A stretch of DNA of 64,000 bases from Cucumis sativus (taxonomy: Eukaryota > Streptophyta > Magnoliopsida > Cucurbitales > Cucurbitaceae). Positions 13,021 to 27,600 of the stretch are shown here, one piece after another. The DNA is taken from NCBI RefSeq assembly GCF_000004075.3, contig NC_026656.2, forward strand, positions 19,850,607-19,914,606, read 5' to 3'. The translations under genes were made by a program, and so were the position numbers. The stretch's first letter is position 1. Every line of letters begins with the position of its first letter. Below the pieces are notes generated by a model. The model was given only the letters and a program-made list of their open reading frames with translations, had not been told where the DNA came from and ran no database searches.

Positions 13021-16000
13021 TCAAACATTAGGGCACATGCAATCAGGAGCAGGATAAGTGTATATGGATTGCGTCTCTTTCCTTAACCTGATCTGCCCTT
13101 GTCTATTTCTATGTCCGGTGAGAACAGCCTTCTTGAATTCTGACCATTCCATGCTCTTATTGAGGAACAGCGGACCTAACAGTACCATATTTGGCCTTAT
13201 GGTTTTCATGTTCAAGTATGCCCGATGCCCTAACTGATTATACGAAAACAATTCACTTCCTTTTATCAGTTTCAACCTACCATGTTTTGGCAATGTAATT
13301 AACTAGATTGGTTATGATGCTAATATATTGGTTTCAAGTTCATGCATATATGAACCTTTTACTTGACTAAATTATAGAAATCGTCCTTATTTCACTATTT
13401 GTTTAAAAAAATACTTTTATCTTTCAAAACCTGCAATAACCATTTATAAACTTTAAACTTTTTAAAACTACCGTTGAAATAGAAATCTTTCAAAATTTCA
13501 AAATGACAATTAAGATTTGGAATGATGTGATGGTGATTGAGAAGGAAATTTGAATTGTCAGGTGATTTTAAATTTTAAGTCACCACCACACTATTTCAAG
13601 TCTAATTTTTCATTCGACATTCTCATGGATTTCTACTCGAACAACATTCTTGAAACATTTAGTAAAGGTTAAGGGCAATATTGAGTAAGAAGTAGAGTCT
13701 TTTTTTAAAAAAAAACAAGAGTGGGGATGTTTCTTATAACTTAAACCTATTATATTGGTGGTAGTGGTAGCTACTAGCTATCACATTTTTCTAGTTAGTT
13801 TCCACTGAAAAGCATAGCAAGAGCGAGGAAGAGAGGCACTCACCAGAGCGTTGTGCATGTTTCCAGGCGAGGCAGAAATGAAGACGTCGCTGTGCAAGCT
13901 TACATAATAGTCAACTGCAGCTGATAATGACGCTTTGCCTGCTACACCAGCACGTTCCATGGGAGAGGTAAGGCTTTTCTTATCTTCCAGGAGCGGGAAT
14001 ACTTTGCGCAAAGTTGAGATTCTTGCTTCCCCACCATAAACCTGAAATAGACACAGCCATTTCCGAAACCTAAAAGAGAGCTCACACTGCTTAAAAGGCA
14101 TCAAAATAAGGTTTCTACAACACAATTATCAATTCCCCTATATTTCTGTTCATAGATTATTTGCGCATTCCTTGTAAAGAAAAAAAGTTGACCTCGTGTA
14201 TAGCAAGATAGACGCGTGTAGTATTGCTAAACCCCAGAGCAGCTAGCAGCAGTCCTATTTCTTCAGGAGTCAAGGGGCAACGTCCCTGATATCTCAACTC
14301 TTCATCAGTGAACTGTGAGTTAGGAACCCTTCCCTGCCAAATCACTTGACGATATTTTGCAAGAGCCAGCCTCTCAGCTTTGCCCCCACCAAACTCACAA
14401 GCTGAATGAGCAGCCATATCCTGCAAGGATGATTTGTAGAGATGACTTCACAGATTCAGAGTACTACTGGAATTGAAACAGTTAACTGTAAACGGCAAGA
14501 TGTTTTATTACTGAAATGCCCAAAATCAAAGCAAATTTAAATTAAGTGAATTTGCTCCTAGAATCTAGTTACATGGTGAAATATTATAACAAAAGAATAT
14601 AGCATATCATTGATTGTTGCAATGTGGCCATTAGAATGAATCCAGAGCACAAAGCCTCGCAGAAATTTCAGTATTTACCCACTGCATCATGACTATCCAT
14701 ATCATCGAAGATTACAATTTGCAAGGAAACCTTAAAGACTCCTAAGAGATAATAGCGTATGCTCAATGAATGAGCTGAGGAACAATGGAATCAATTCAAA
14801 CTGATGATATTAAAGGTTAATTTATGAAGTTCAATAGTTCTTTTAAAAAATCTGGGAAAGGTACTGACCTTATCGAATCGGAGATGCAATACAACAAATT
14901 TCCCACCTTTCAATTGTATTTTCTCATCTTCTAGTAGACTGTCAACTCTTTCGGTTTCCTTTTGATTTGAAGAGTAACGAAGGCGATTGATGATGGTATC
15001 TCCTAATTCAGTGATACCACGAACAAAGGCCAATGCCATGAAATTGACTTTACAACGCAAATGTTGAATCTCAGTTGGCAAGTCGTTGAAAGACAGACGA
15101 TGAGAGAATGGAGCAATAGCAGCAATCCCGTAGCTGTTACCAATTGAATCAGTCATTCCAGCTCATATCCTAAATGAAGTTATTACACAAATGTAGAATA
15201 CTAAAAGAAAAGAAAAAAAGGCAGGGGGCACGTGAAATACGCATGTTAAAATGGATTTCTTAGGAGGTACATGAGAGAATGTGGCCTTCCAAAATAAGTT
15301 GGGGGGGGGTCAAAAGTTGCAAGTGACTAAGAAGAGACCTGTTCAAGTGAATTGGTATTTGATGTACTAAGCTTTATTAATTCAATGAATGCATAATAGA
15401 TATTTTTTAGAGACATTTGTAGCGATGGCTTATTAAAGGGCAAAAATTGCAAAATCTTTTAAAATTTAGGATTAAAATTGCAATACTTATACATATTTGG
15501 GGTGCAATTTGATTAAATTGAAAGTTTAGGGTTGAAATTGATAAAACTTAGACATTTCTAGAGGTAAAAAATGATTTTTTTTCCCTATTACTTTCTTGCA
15601 ATAAATTCCTGTTACCACATATAGTACTTTATTTGTATAAAGTCTTCTCCCCAAAAGAAAAACTTTTAGCACGCTCCAATATAACAGATAAATAATAAAG
15701 AAAGGTTATGTACTGCTTAACCAAATTCCAATATAACTGAGTTCACTACGACAACTAATGGAGGTAAGAGTTCGTGTTGTAACAATGAGAGCTCATTTCA
15801 ACAGAAAGAAAACTAGTGATCAAAATAATAAAAATACAGTAATTAACAACTAACATGTGAATTTCGTGCGATCAAATATCCTCATTACGGTCAGGACTTA
15901 CCTTTGCATTATGGGCAAGACATTTTCCAAGTACCAGTTTGCAGAAGCATGGGTGGGAGCAGTTTTAATTCTAGTACTGCGGATTCCAGTAGCATAGTAT

Positions 16001-17708
16001 TCCCTAGTGCTCCAGGAGTATTCAGTAGGCAGCTCTTTGACTATTGATATATCATCACGTAGGACATCAATAAAGTGATCAACATCAAAAATTTCTCCAA
16101 ACGAACTGGTCAGCAAAAAAACAATTTTAGCAAGTCTTTCTTGGAAGCCCCATCCCCCCCCCCCCCCCCAAAAAAAAAAATAATAATAATAATAATGTTT
16201 TACATTGTCAAAAGAAACCACGATGAACTCATTCCTAGTACCTTGAATCCTTCCAAACAGCATTAATTTCAAGATGAGGTATGATCAATGTTGCATTCAG
16301 TATTCGGGCAACAGCAACTGCATCACAGATCTTTCACATGGTGTGGGGGGAGGGGGGGCTAAGTTATTATACAGCTAAAGAAGCCTGAAGAATAAAATGT
16401 CATTGAATTGGGATTGGTTTTCTATTTCATCCATAGTTTGGAAGATGGCGATGATATTAACAAAAAAGAACATATACATACCCCCATTCTTTGCTGATTT
16501 AATCCTCCATCTAAGAACACTTGAATGTAACCTTGAGATTTTCTTTGTGATACTGCATGGTATCAGATGCGTGTATATGAGGAAGGAGCCATCTAAGAAG
16601 TGCATAAGCAAGAAGTTGTGAAGAATTCCGCTCAAAAATCTAGGTGGGTAAGCTAGAATAAGGAATACTAGAATTTGAAATTCGGTCTTCAAGTCATATT
16701 ACTCACATTCCATTCTTGTAGGCTTCAGACAAGGTTTCCATCCTTGATTTGACAATGGAGACCATATCTCTTTCTGGTCTTCAAATGTCTGAAATGTCAT
16801 AGACAGACCTCAACGTAAGAAACACCATAAACAAAAAACTTCACTAAATTATTTAATCTCATTTGATAATGATTTCGGCCTCATTGATAAACATTTAGTT
16901 TTTGAAAATCCTGCTTGTTTTCTCACAACTCTTTACCATGATTTTGAGAACCAAAACTATGGCTTTGTTTGATAACTATGTGATAATTATTATTTAACGT
17001 GGATAAATATTTAATCTTAAAAAATGGGAGATGGTTAAAAACTTAAAAGAAACAAGCAAATAAAGGACATTACTAACCGTGATACGATGCAAAGCACTGT
17101 CTAGCAAAATCGTGTGCCTCGGTTTTGGAGAAATCCACTCCTGTTATATAAAAGAACACCAAATAACCATATGCATTACTATCAATCTCTGCCTCTGTGA
17201 TTATCGGATACGGAGGAGGAAGAAAGAGAGAAAAAGGAAAACAAAAGACTATAGACAAAAGAAAAATGCAAAACAATCCATTTTTCCAATCTTAAACTGG
17301 AGAGAATACCTATAAAAAAATAAGAATAGAAATTAATTTTAACATTCCAATCAAAACAAGTCAATATGAAAAAATTTAACGAAGGACTTCAGAACCTTCG
17401 CTCTATCTAAAAGAGAGTCCAATTAAACTATCTACTGAACTCGTCTATCAAAGAAAATCCTAGGTCCAATTAGCGCAAGCAAGCAACGGATCTCATTATA
17501 AATTTGCAATTCAAAATAAGACGAATCATTGACGAATCGTAGGGAAAAGGATAGCATTAGATGAAGAACGTACAGAGAATAAGGAAGGCGAAGCGCGACC
17601 CAAAGGATGGAAGAGATTGGGGAGAAAAAGAGGAAAAAGAAGAAGAAAAACAGCAGCAAGAGCGGCTCTGTGGGATTGGTTCCGATGAGTGTAGTAATGA
17701 AGCTCCAT
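13021..17708 (-). CDS. O-fucosyltransferase-family (GT106-like) protein (515 aa)
   Basis: Ten minus-strand exons: 17574-17708, 17078-17140, 16707-16788, 16482-16552, 16242-16330, 15902-16105, 14869-15133, 14193-14420, 13844-14041, 13021-13233. They total 1548 nt with TGA at 13021-13023. This is a type II membrane protein: a short cytosolic N-terminus, then a hydrophobic anchor at residues 16-33 ([18 protein letters not shown]), so Golgi residence is expected. Family landmarks in order are [17 protein letters not shown] with [15 protein letters not shown] (about 100-135), [43 protein letters not shown] (about 295-315), [39 protein letters not shown] and [13 protein letters not shown]. Plant members of this family modify cell-wall polysaccharides or glycoproteins. 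The acceptor substrate of this one cannot be read from sequence. The start is the ATG at 17708, because the in-frame codon further upstream (17727-17729) is GTG. The exon 5 acceptor has an unusual C-rich tract. Confidence 0.9.
16153..16195. repeat. Compound homopolymer C16-A11 and (TAA)n tract
   Basis: About 16 C, then about 11 A, then five TAA repeats, in intron 5 of the O-fucosyltransferase-family gene, close upstream (minus sense) of the exon 6 acceptor. It is likely length-variable. Confidence 0.93.
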
Positions 17709-18660
17709 TGTTGGTTTCTTCGAGATCACAGTGAAGGTGAAGAAGACTCGGAGTCGGGACTGGGAGAGTCCAAAACAGTTTTTTCCGTTTTCTGTAAACG
17801 GGGTGTAGTTGCCGATGCCGACTTGAATTTTGGTATTTTTTGAGAAATGATAATAGGTAAATTAGATGCTGTTTTTCTTAGTATTATAAAATAATAAATG
17901 ATGTCAGACATCAAATTAAATTTATTTGAACTTCTAATTTTTAAAAAAATTATTATTATTTTTTAGACACAAAATTAAAAATTTATAGCTTTATTAATTA
18001 GAAAGAACAGCATTCATTTAACTAAAACAAAGTTGCTTTATCAAAACAAAAATTGCAAGAGAGAACACTCATACAACCTTTTGCTATGTGAACAATAAAT
18101 TGTTTTAGTTGGTCAAATCTTCGTTGATACTTCGTTTTTCGAATAATCACTTGTTTCATGTGTTTAATCATGTAAATACAGTAAAATACTAATTCATCTT
18201 TACTTTTTAATTGCCTCACAGAATTTAAATTTGGATATTTTTTGCATGTAATATTTTGATAATATATAAGAAAACACAAGTAGGAGAAATCCTAAAAAAA
18301 AAAAGAAAGGTAGAAAAATCCAAAAAATGACTTGCTAAAAAGTAAAACGGTCACCTTATGTGTTTCTTTCTTGCCTAGAAGAATAACAATAGCAACAGTT
18401 TAAGGAAGCTTTGATTTTTTTCCAAAAAAAGAGAATAAAAGTTAAGAGGAAGAGAATGGAAGCAAAGGGAGATTTTGGAGGTGGAGAGGAATTAAAACTA
18501 ATCCTTGATATAACTAACATGAACACGGGTACATCAACCTTTCCCAAATGAATTTTCTATCGGTATTTTAATTAAGTTGATATGGAGCCATAACACTATT
18601 GACAGCATGGCAAAACAAACACTAGTCAAATTATCATTTACAAATTAGAAGGGCAGCCTT
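17709..18660. other. Intergenic, promoter side of the O-fucosyltransferase-family gene
   Basis: Lies between the start of the O-fucosyltransferase-family gene and the stop of the next minus-strand gene. 17709-17850 should be 5'UTR and proximal promoter and is GC-richer. 17850-18650 is AT-rich and holds the SUMO protease 3'UTR. No further gene is seen. Confidence 0.5.
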
Positions 18661-21600
18661 TCATCTTACATCCGACGAACCTTCCCTTACATCGTTGTCA
18701 CTTGCTTCTTCGTGGTCCGGTGAATGCCTTGGTTTCTTAGCAGGAGGTTGCTCGTCTAAGTCCACCTGAGTAACCGAAGCAACCACCATTGCGTCATCAT
18801 GTTCGACATCCGTTTCGGTTGTTATGTCTTTGTCTAGATGCAGCGATGCAACGGGAGTCTCTTTATACATGGGATCATCAGAAGTGATATTTTCCTCATT
18901 GGTATCTTGCGAAACGAGAATTGGATCGACATCTTGGGCAAAAGTAGGACATTCTGCTACAGGTTCCAGGTTCTCCTTCTCAATCGATAGAGACCTTTTT
19001 CTGTTCCTTTCTTCATTGTTACCAGGACTTGCTTCCCTAACATCGCAACGTTGTTCAATGATTCCCACATCTTCCAAATCATCTGGTGGGGATGCGGCAA
19101 TGCCCCCACCATGCTCTGGTTGAATAGACATGCATAAGTCAAAAGCTGGGTCGGACTCAAGACTTCTTGATGAACACGGAAAAGGACAAGCTTGAGATGT
19201 CATTGCATCAATGGGCTGCAAACCATCCTGTTCTGATATGTACATGAAACGGTCTCCAGCTTCTGCATCTGCGTCCTCCTATTGATGAGAAAAAAATTTA
19301 TAGCATCAGAGCTGGCAACCATACTTACGATTGTTCTCTACTGACGGTTTTGGAAATGGTATCATCTAGAACTAAAGCACAGGGATTGCTTGGAGATGAC
19401 AAGGAAATCTTGTCTATTTTTCCTAATATTCTTATCGTTGATATGAGCACGACTTATACGATTCCTAATACTCTTGTCTATTTCAAGTGTTTAATTTTAA
19501 GAATAAGTTTGAAGCCTTTAGTAATCACTAAAAATAGCTTTTGCGATTTTTTTTTAAAACGTTGTTCTCTAGTCAATCTATACAAACCATCAAATAATCC
19601 TCCCAGTCTTTTAAGATGGTAAGAGAAGCGAACATACCTCCAGCACAGTACCATTTGAATCAAAATACGATGATGTTTGAGCAAAAGATTGATAGTTTCC
19701 AAGTAACGATCCATTAGAGGCGCCGGGTTCAAATAATTCTCTGACAACCAATCCAGAACCTTCCATAAAATGATTGTGTCGGTTTGAAGATTCAGATAAT
19801 AGAGTAATTTCAATCCCATCAGCAGCTTGTGAGCTTGATAAATTGTTATTGCACGCCACCCCTGGGCTTCCATTTTCCGGAAGAAACTCCACACCAGCTT
19901 CATCCTCATTATTGGATGGAAATTTAGACAAGAGTTCATCACTACAAGCAGCTGCGGACATTTCTCGAGATCGGTTTTCAAGGATTTCAAAAATTAATCT
20001 CTGTATTAAAGTTCGCTTGAGATAGGCCTCAGCAGGTGGGAACCAATCCACATTAAGCTGGGGAGATTCATTCAAAATTAATCAAATTAGTTACACCAAA
20101 ATTTAAATGTCAGAAGCAAATCCGAAGAAATATTGTCTCATTTTATGAAAATTCATTTTTGTGAACTTTAGAACTTTGACAGTCTACACATATGCACAAA
20201 AACACATAATACACTTAAAAGCTATTTTATCTTCCTTCTTTGATCTACAATAACAATTATAGAAGTTCAAATTTATCTTCACGTCTGAAAACTGCAACAC
20301 ATGTCATTCGACCTACTTAGTACGAGTCATGTGAATTTTGATCTTTGAGTCATGAGTGCTTTCAGTGAGAGTGAGATCAGAGACGGCACAACACATGGCA
20401 TTTCAGACCGCTAGTCCAATTAACAAAACAAAAGATCCCTCTCCTTTCTTCCTCAAGGAAAAGTAAAAGATCTATTAGAAGGATGAATACATGTGGAACA
20501 AGGCTTTGAGGCTGATGTACGATTTGGACAATAAGAAATGCAATGAACATGATTGAGAACACTCCATTTAAGATTGGATGCCCTTTCTTTTAGACCCTTC
20601 AATTTAGACTCAGAGACCCCTCAGTCTCAACCAAAAGGCCCTTTAGATTGTGTTCTCTTTTGTTGATAATGAAGTTCTTGTCTAAAAAATTGAGAAAGTT
20701 ACTTTGTACTAGTATTGGTATTTTGCAAGGAAAACAATTTATTAGGTGAGGTGGTCAACTAGAAAATTAGTTATATTTGACAATTACAAAAGTTGAAATT
20801 TTCGAACAAAAATAAAGGGTGCAAGGCAAACAACTTACAAATTTTGAAAGCTTGGAGATTTTGAACGGGCTGAAATCAAGAGGAGCTTCTGCCAAAAAAA
20901 GTTCTAGATAGTGGAGCAAAAATAATCCGCAATCAAATGAATTTTCCTGCTGTGGAAGCTGACATGAAACATGTAGGACGTGTAAGACATATACCCAAAA
21001 AGGAGAGATAAAGAGAAAATGAATGTAGGACAACAATATTAAACATAAGGTGTTAGCAACAAGGGAACCAGTCCGTTCAGGTTACATGGGGACTGAGGCA
21101 TGATTAGTGACGCTATGATTGGAGCTTAATCCCTTGTTTAATCCCACATTTTGAGATAGGGAGAGAGTTATGTGGCAGGCTTGTTTCTTTGCTGTGGTTA
21201 TGGGAAAAATGAGTTTGAGAGAAATGGTTGAACTTTTACTTTTCAGGGAAGCTGAGAGGTCATGGTGGAGGTCTGAGAGGTTTGCTAGTTTAATGTGTTT
21301 TCATGGGCATTTGGTAACCTACCTTCTTGTAATTTTATTTTTAAGATTAAACTGCTTAGTGAGTGGACTCCTTTTTTGTGGACTGGCTTTGAATTTCAAT
21401 ACAATGAAGTTAACAGCCAGAAAATACCTCTAATGGGAGAAACCGAAGGTTCTTAAATTTTGTTGAAATATCTTCAGGTGTCTCCTTGTTTCTCTCTTTC
21501 CATTCTTCCAGCAAATAACTGTCATATATTGCACCATGAGGTCCCAGTGATTAAGCAGGAACGAAGAAAAAGAATTAAAACTACAAATGCAGAAAAGTTG

Positions 21601-24600
21601 GAAGATTGGAGCTGGCTCATTTTATTATCCATTACGATAACAAAATGCTAAAAGTAGAAAGGGTGAAACACAGTATCAGCAAATTACTACAAAACATTTT
21701 CTATAAGATAGCGAGCTGTCTTCATCTAAAAAATCAAAGACAGAAAAGAATACAAGGATAAGATTTCAACTAAAAGGTTTGCTTGGGGATGGAATGTCCC
21801 TAAAAAGGTCAGATCAAATTTTTAGAATTACAAATTTAGTACTTAACCTTTTGAATTTTTTAAACTTCACGGAGACATAAAATTGAAAGTTGAGAGACAT
21901 ATTAAACATGAAATTAGAAAAAAGAAATAAAAGGCAACAAAAAAATTACTTAACAGAAGACGAAAAAGAGGTTGGTTGCAATATGCAAAAGAAGGCATGT
22001 ACAGAAAACACATCTGAAGTTTGCATCAAACATTTCTCTGTAAGGAAGAGACTAACTCTGTATTAGTAAATAAAAACGAGGCACAATGTCAAACTAACCA
22101 TGACAGAAAAGATTAACCTCCTTTTGGGATAGCTTAGACACACAGTTCCAACTAATAAATTAAACTTCATAAAAACTTAAGAAAATAAAGGAATACCTTT
22201 GGATGAGATTTTTCAGACCTCCATGACTTCCTTTAATAGAATCCATATGCAATATACACGGTACTTTTATTGACTTCAGGTCTTCATCTGTAACAGGACA
22301 GAAGTTATGACAGATGGGACTGGGAGACATATATTGGCCCAATGAATGAAGAACTTACCGCTACATCTAGCCACTTCACCCGGATGGCATATGACCATTA
22401 AGCTCCAATGAAGGCTGTTAAAATAAACATGCAAAGTTAAAAAAAGATAACCCATTTCCAGAGACGCTGAGTTTATGAAAAAAGACAAAAATCTTTCTTA
22501 AAGAGAAGAAACTTACTTGAAGTTTATTGGAATGAAGATATAATCCTTATCAAATAAATTCACTTTCCGTGTCCATTTCCGAACACGCAGAAAGGCCGCT
22601 CTGCCATCCGAAGCACTAGATGGATCTTTGTCGAGGTCTGCCAGCTTCCTAAAGAAAAAACTATTGAAAAAGTGAAATCTATGCTTCTCCTTGGGATCTA
22701 TCTGGCTCTTCAAGTACCTGCCAAACAATTCATTTAGAAAGGGCATGGTCCAATATTTGCAATAAAAGTTTGTTAATATGAAAACCGACTATTCATGCAA
22801 GGTAATGGTGAAATTTGCAAACAAAAGAATTGTGGTCCTGTGGATTAGAACTTTAAATGAGAAGCTGAAAATCCCAACACTAGGAAAATATACAGGGGGA
22901 CATCTCTGAAAGTAACAGAATTCAAAACAATCACTATATAATTTGACTCACTGGATGTAGAAGTCAATTATTGTGTCATTGACAAATGTCTCTGGTTGCA
23001 GCAAGTCAACGTCCCGCTTACTAATGGAAACGGCATCTGGATCTCCTTTGGGATAGACAACTTCTTCAAAAGGTTCATCAAAGCTGCAAACAAACTGATA
23101 AAAATTGGAAGGAAAAAAGAAAGGTGGCCATCGCCAGATAATATTCTGAAGTTCGTGGATTGATCATCCAGAAAAAGAGCATACTTTACAATTACAAATA
23201 GAAGGTGAACAAAGATTGGTCTGCATGCAGGACATTTCAAATCTCATAGCTTAATAAACATGAATATTTTACTCAATTTTAAATAATGTATAGTTTAAGA
23301 AGTAGATATCAATAAGATTTCAAATAAACTAAACAATTATTTTAAAATATGAAGACTAGCTTTAAAAAGAAAAGAAAACTCCACTCACTTGGGGAAATAA
23401 TGTCTCTGCCCACCGAAATCATCATCGTCAGTTCCTATTCCCACACTACAAGACATATTAGAGGAAAACAATAAATCAATGACCAAGGGAGGCCAACATA
23501 CTCCAAATGGAATCACAACAAAGTTCATTGGCGAATGCAACCAGTGCATGCATGTAATCTGAGAGACATATTTTACAGATAGCCATCTCAACCATGAAAT
23601 TAAAACTGTAAATCATGATTTCTTTATAATACGCCACATAAACTGATGTATTGACATGATGCCAATTTTATAATGACAAAAGTATAATGACATGGAAAAC
23701 AGATAACTTACTCAAGAGAAATATTCCAAATAGCCATGTATCTGGAATCCAAAGATTTGATTTTTTGCTGTTTCTCAGGCCAAAAAGAATCAACAAGAAC
23801 AATCTTCACTTCCTTAATGCCTGAACCAAGTTCACAGGCAGTACATATTCGTTAAAACTAAGACGATAAACTTTTCTTTATCACATTATTGAGAAAGTTG
23901 ATGAAAGGAAACAAGAAAAAACCAATATAGTCTTGCAGAAGAACATAAATGTAGCCCATAATTATCAAAAATTTACATTGAAATACTATCAATTTTATGC
24001 AACGATAGTCTAAGTCCAAAAACTCAATGTAGTCTTGCAGACGTCCACTGACCAGAAGTGTCACACGCATTATCACATTCACCAGCATCCTTCAATATGA
24101 CATGGAGCTTGATCATCACATATTCAACCTGTATGCCAAAAGAAAACTGGAAAATCATGACAAAGGGAACTCAAATATCACGAAATTTAACTTCTAAAAA
24201 TATAACAACTCACCCTTTGAAAGCACTGGGACTCAATATGAATGAGATCATCAACTCTCCATTCAAGGTTAAGGAACTCGTTGCTTCCATAATCAGCAAA
24301 ACCATTAATTTTGATGCCACTATGCGAAAAGGTTAACGATGGACTGGCGCAGTAAAAGTCTCCACACACAATATAGTCGGGATAAAGGACAACCTCCTTG
24401 TTAAGATCATCCTATAAATTGAATGGAGGAAAGATTGAGTACCCAAATGCATATATTCTAGACAATTAAATCTTATGACTAGAATCTGCCTATGGAATTG
24501 ATATAGTAATAATCTTCAACAATAATAATTTATTGGTATTATTTATTTTAAAAAATCTCCAAGAAGCATGTTCCACTGAATTGATCAATGCTACATTTTA

Positions 24601-27600
24601 TTCTTAAGTTGTAAACTTGTAAACAATTCTGAATTCTATTGCCCCCCAAAAAAGGTGAACTTAGACATCTCAGAATTAAAATACAAACATAACTTGATAA
24701 AACACTCCAACATCAGAATTAAAAGCACATCTTCTTGCCTCATGATGGTGTTCTCAATCTAAAGCTTTTGCCAATTATTCCACTTAAATCACCGATTAAA
24801 CCAAAAACTTAAGTTAATGGTTAAAGGTAAATTTAATTATATCATTCAACGCTTTCTTTTACTTGTGTGCTCGAAATATGAAAGACTCAACAAGTGGAAA
24901 TCAATTCTAATTGGGGAGAAAACAACATTGCAAGGCTTGAACGCAAACCCTCCCGGGACAAGTCCACTAACCATTTTTAAATCATTGAATCACCAAGATG
25001 CTTAAATTAATGGGTGAAGGTAAATTTAATTATATCATTCAACAATTCCATTCAGGACATTTGTTTAAAATGGAATACTCCCATTAGTTCAGCTTAATTT
25101 ATGTTTTTATGCCTTTGTATTACTCGATATGTATCCTTGTTAATTTTGTTGTTCCCAGTATCTAATATTTTGGAGGACTAGACTCTTTTCACTTTATCAA
25201 TGAAAAGAGTTGTTTCGGTTTAAACAAATAAGTCCAAATCACAGAAGATGCATAATGTTTCACTACTTCAATTTTCTTCCTAACCTAACCAGTGTTTTTC
25301 CCTTCAAACGCTCTTTGTTAATAAGAGGAAACTATAGTCTTCTTCAAGATAAAAAGATCCCTTAACGTGGACTGATAATGAAGAATTCGTCATGTGTACA
25401 AACAACATGAATACCCGAGCAACCTAAACTTCTCAGAGAAGTAGTTAGAAGTCCTGGACTCCGGGTAAACAAAAATGAAAAATTAGAAATAAGTTTCAGG
25501 AAAAATTTAAGACATGGGTGCATGGAATGTTTCTTTGTCTGTTTAAAGCATCACAAGGAAGAAACTTCCCTTTTCATTGTCAGATGAACAATTGGAAATA
25601 AGTTTCAGGAAAAATTTAAGACATGAGGGCATGGAATGTTTCTTTGACTGTTTAAAGCATCACAAGGAAGAAACTTACCTTTTCATTGTCAGATGAGCAA
25701 TTATCTGAGGACTTCTCGTTCAAAGAAACTGAAAATTATCCAAAAAAATCATGGTCAGAAAATGAAATGAGTGAGTTATGAGAGTTAATTTGAGGACAGG
25801 TTTATTCCGGGCAACTCTAGCATGTTATATGTGCTGCAAATACGTGGAAACTTCTGTCTGCTCCAGGCTGGATAACAAATTGATGAAGATCTATCGTCCA
25901 ATTTTTCAAATTGAAGAGGGAAATTTAGGTTTTTTCACATTCCTTTTTCTGATTGAACAGGATAATAGCCATTCATTGAAAAATTTGAACAGAGAAAAAG
26001 AATAGTAAACCTTCTTAGAATAGGAGGGAGAATAATAATTAACAAAGCCATTAGAAATCTGCCCTTACTGTTCAATCAGTTAATTAAAGGTTTTTTTCTT
26101 TCTTTTCTTTTCTTTCTTTCTTTTTTAAAATCAATCCCCTTTCAGAATCATTCTTATTGATGTATTTTACGCCATTTCTGGGAAACAACAACCAAAAGAA
26201 TGTTGAACTAAACACAGTATACAGAACATACCACTCTCCTCTAGAGTTTCTGAAGAAGGACTCATCGGAGAACGCCCTTTCATGCTTCCATTACGATCTG
26301 AAAGTCCATCATCATGCTGCCGCTGTTAATTGTAAAAAAAGTGTTAATCAATCATGAATCAAGATATCTTAAAAGAAAATAATGTCCAGAAAGCAGAAAG
26401 TAAAGTACTTCAGCAGTAAACTCAGGAAGAGTGCAATTTAACCCCAGTGCAGGACTTTGAGAGCTAGATCCAATTTTTCCAAGTTCAGAGCAAGGGCTTT
26501 GGGTCACATGATTATCTAATAGCATTAGCATATCTTGGGAATGACAATTCACTTTTGATTCTGTGTTGGCATCCAATCGATATTTCTCTTCTTCCATGAC
26601 TTGTTGCTCTTCAGTTGTGCCCAAAGGATCGCGTGAAATACCATTGTCACAGCCAAGTTTACATTCATCCAAATCAACATCCATGTCTGTATTTTCAATC
26701 TCCTTCCCTTCAACAATGAATTCATTGGTAACAGTTAATTTATCTTCATCAATTTATAAAATGGATGACTATCAACAAGAGAAACTAATTTTGATGATGG
26801 CCAAAAGAGAAAAAAGAAAAAACGGATCACTGTTCTGCAGTAGCATTGTTGAACGGATGTTCATTAAAGAAAGCGCACAAAAAGAAAGCAAATCTGAAAC
26901 GAACACTGAGATAAGGGCAACTCATAGTGAGAACTGAAAATAACACAACAGCATAGATTAACATCACAACCATTTATTTTTGTTTTCAGATACACGATAT
27001 ATTCAAGCATGTACGGAAATAATTACCATAGCAATCTTTGCTAGTTTATGATACCAATGTAAACACATCTACCACTCCTTTTTAGATGAATAGATATCAT
27101 TCCAGAAATCCTCTTTCCAACGTGGATCTCCAGAGGGGTTAAACTCATAACCAATTACCTCTTTTGACAGCGTACAAGTTAGCCGCTAAGTGGGCGAAAA
27201 TGCACTTTAATTCCCCATTAGAAGTAAGCAAGCAATTAGCGATAATACCAACCTAATGAAACCTCACAGAACAGTTCAACATCCATTCAAAATACCCAGA
27301 CAACTCCATATCCTACCTAGGGCAAAAAACTTAAAGAACCAATATCGCAATAAACCACAAAACACCCACCGTCCCTAAATCATCTATACAAGGGAAACCA
27401 ATACTCTGTTTCCAATCAAAAGCAAAACCCGTATACATCCGCCTTCCACAACCAATTGCAAACAATTAAAATAACCAAAATGAAGTAGTTTAAAGTAGAA
27501 TAATACATACCACATTCCAGAAATTCATACTTGAAAACAGCGTTAGATTCGAGATTAGGGTTTTTAAATTTGGTGAGGTGCTTTTCGGAGATCAATTCAG

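Noticed and set aside
17709..17729. Upstream extension of the O-fucosyltransferase-family protein by seven residues
   Set aside because: It would need a GTG start. The ATG at 17706-17708 gives a normal type II anchor protein.
24949..24970. Possible tRNA-like B box near cgcaaaccctcccgggac
   Set aside because: No A box or acceptor stem can be placed. The segment belongs to a dispersed repeat.
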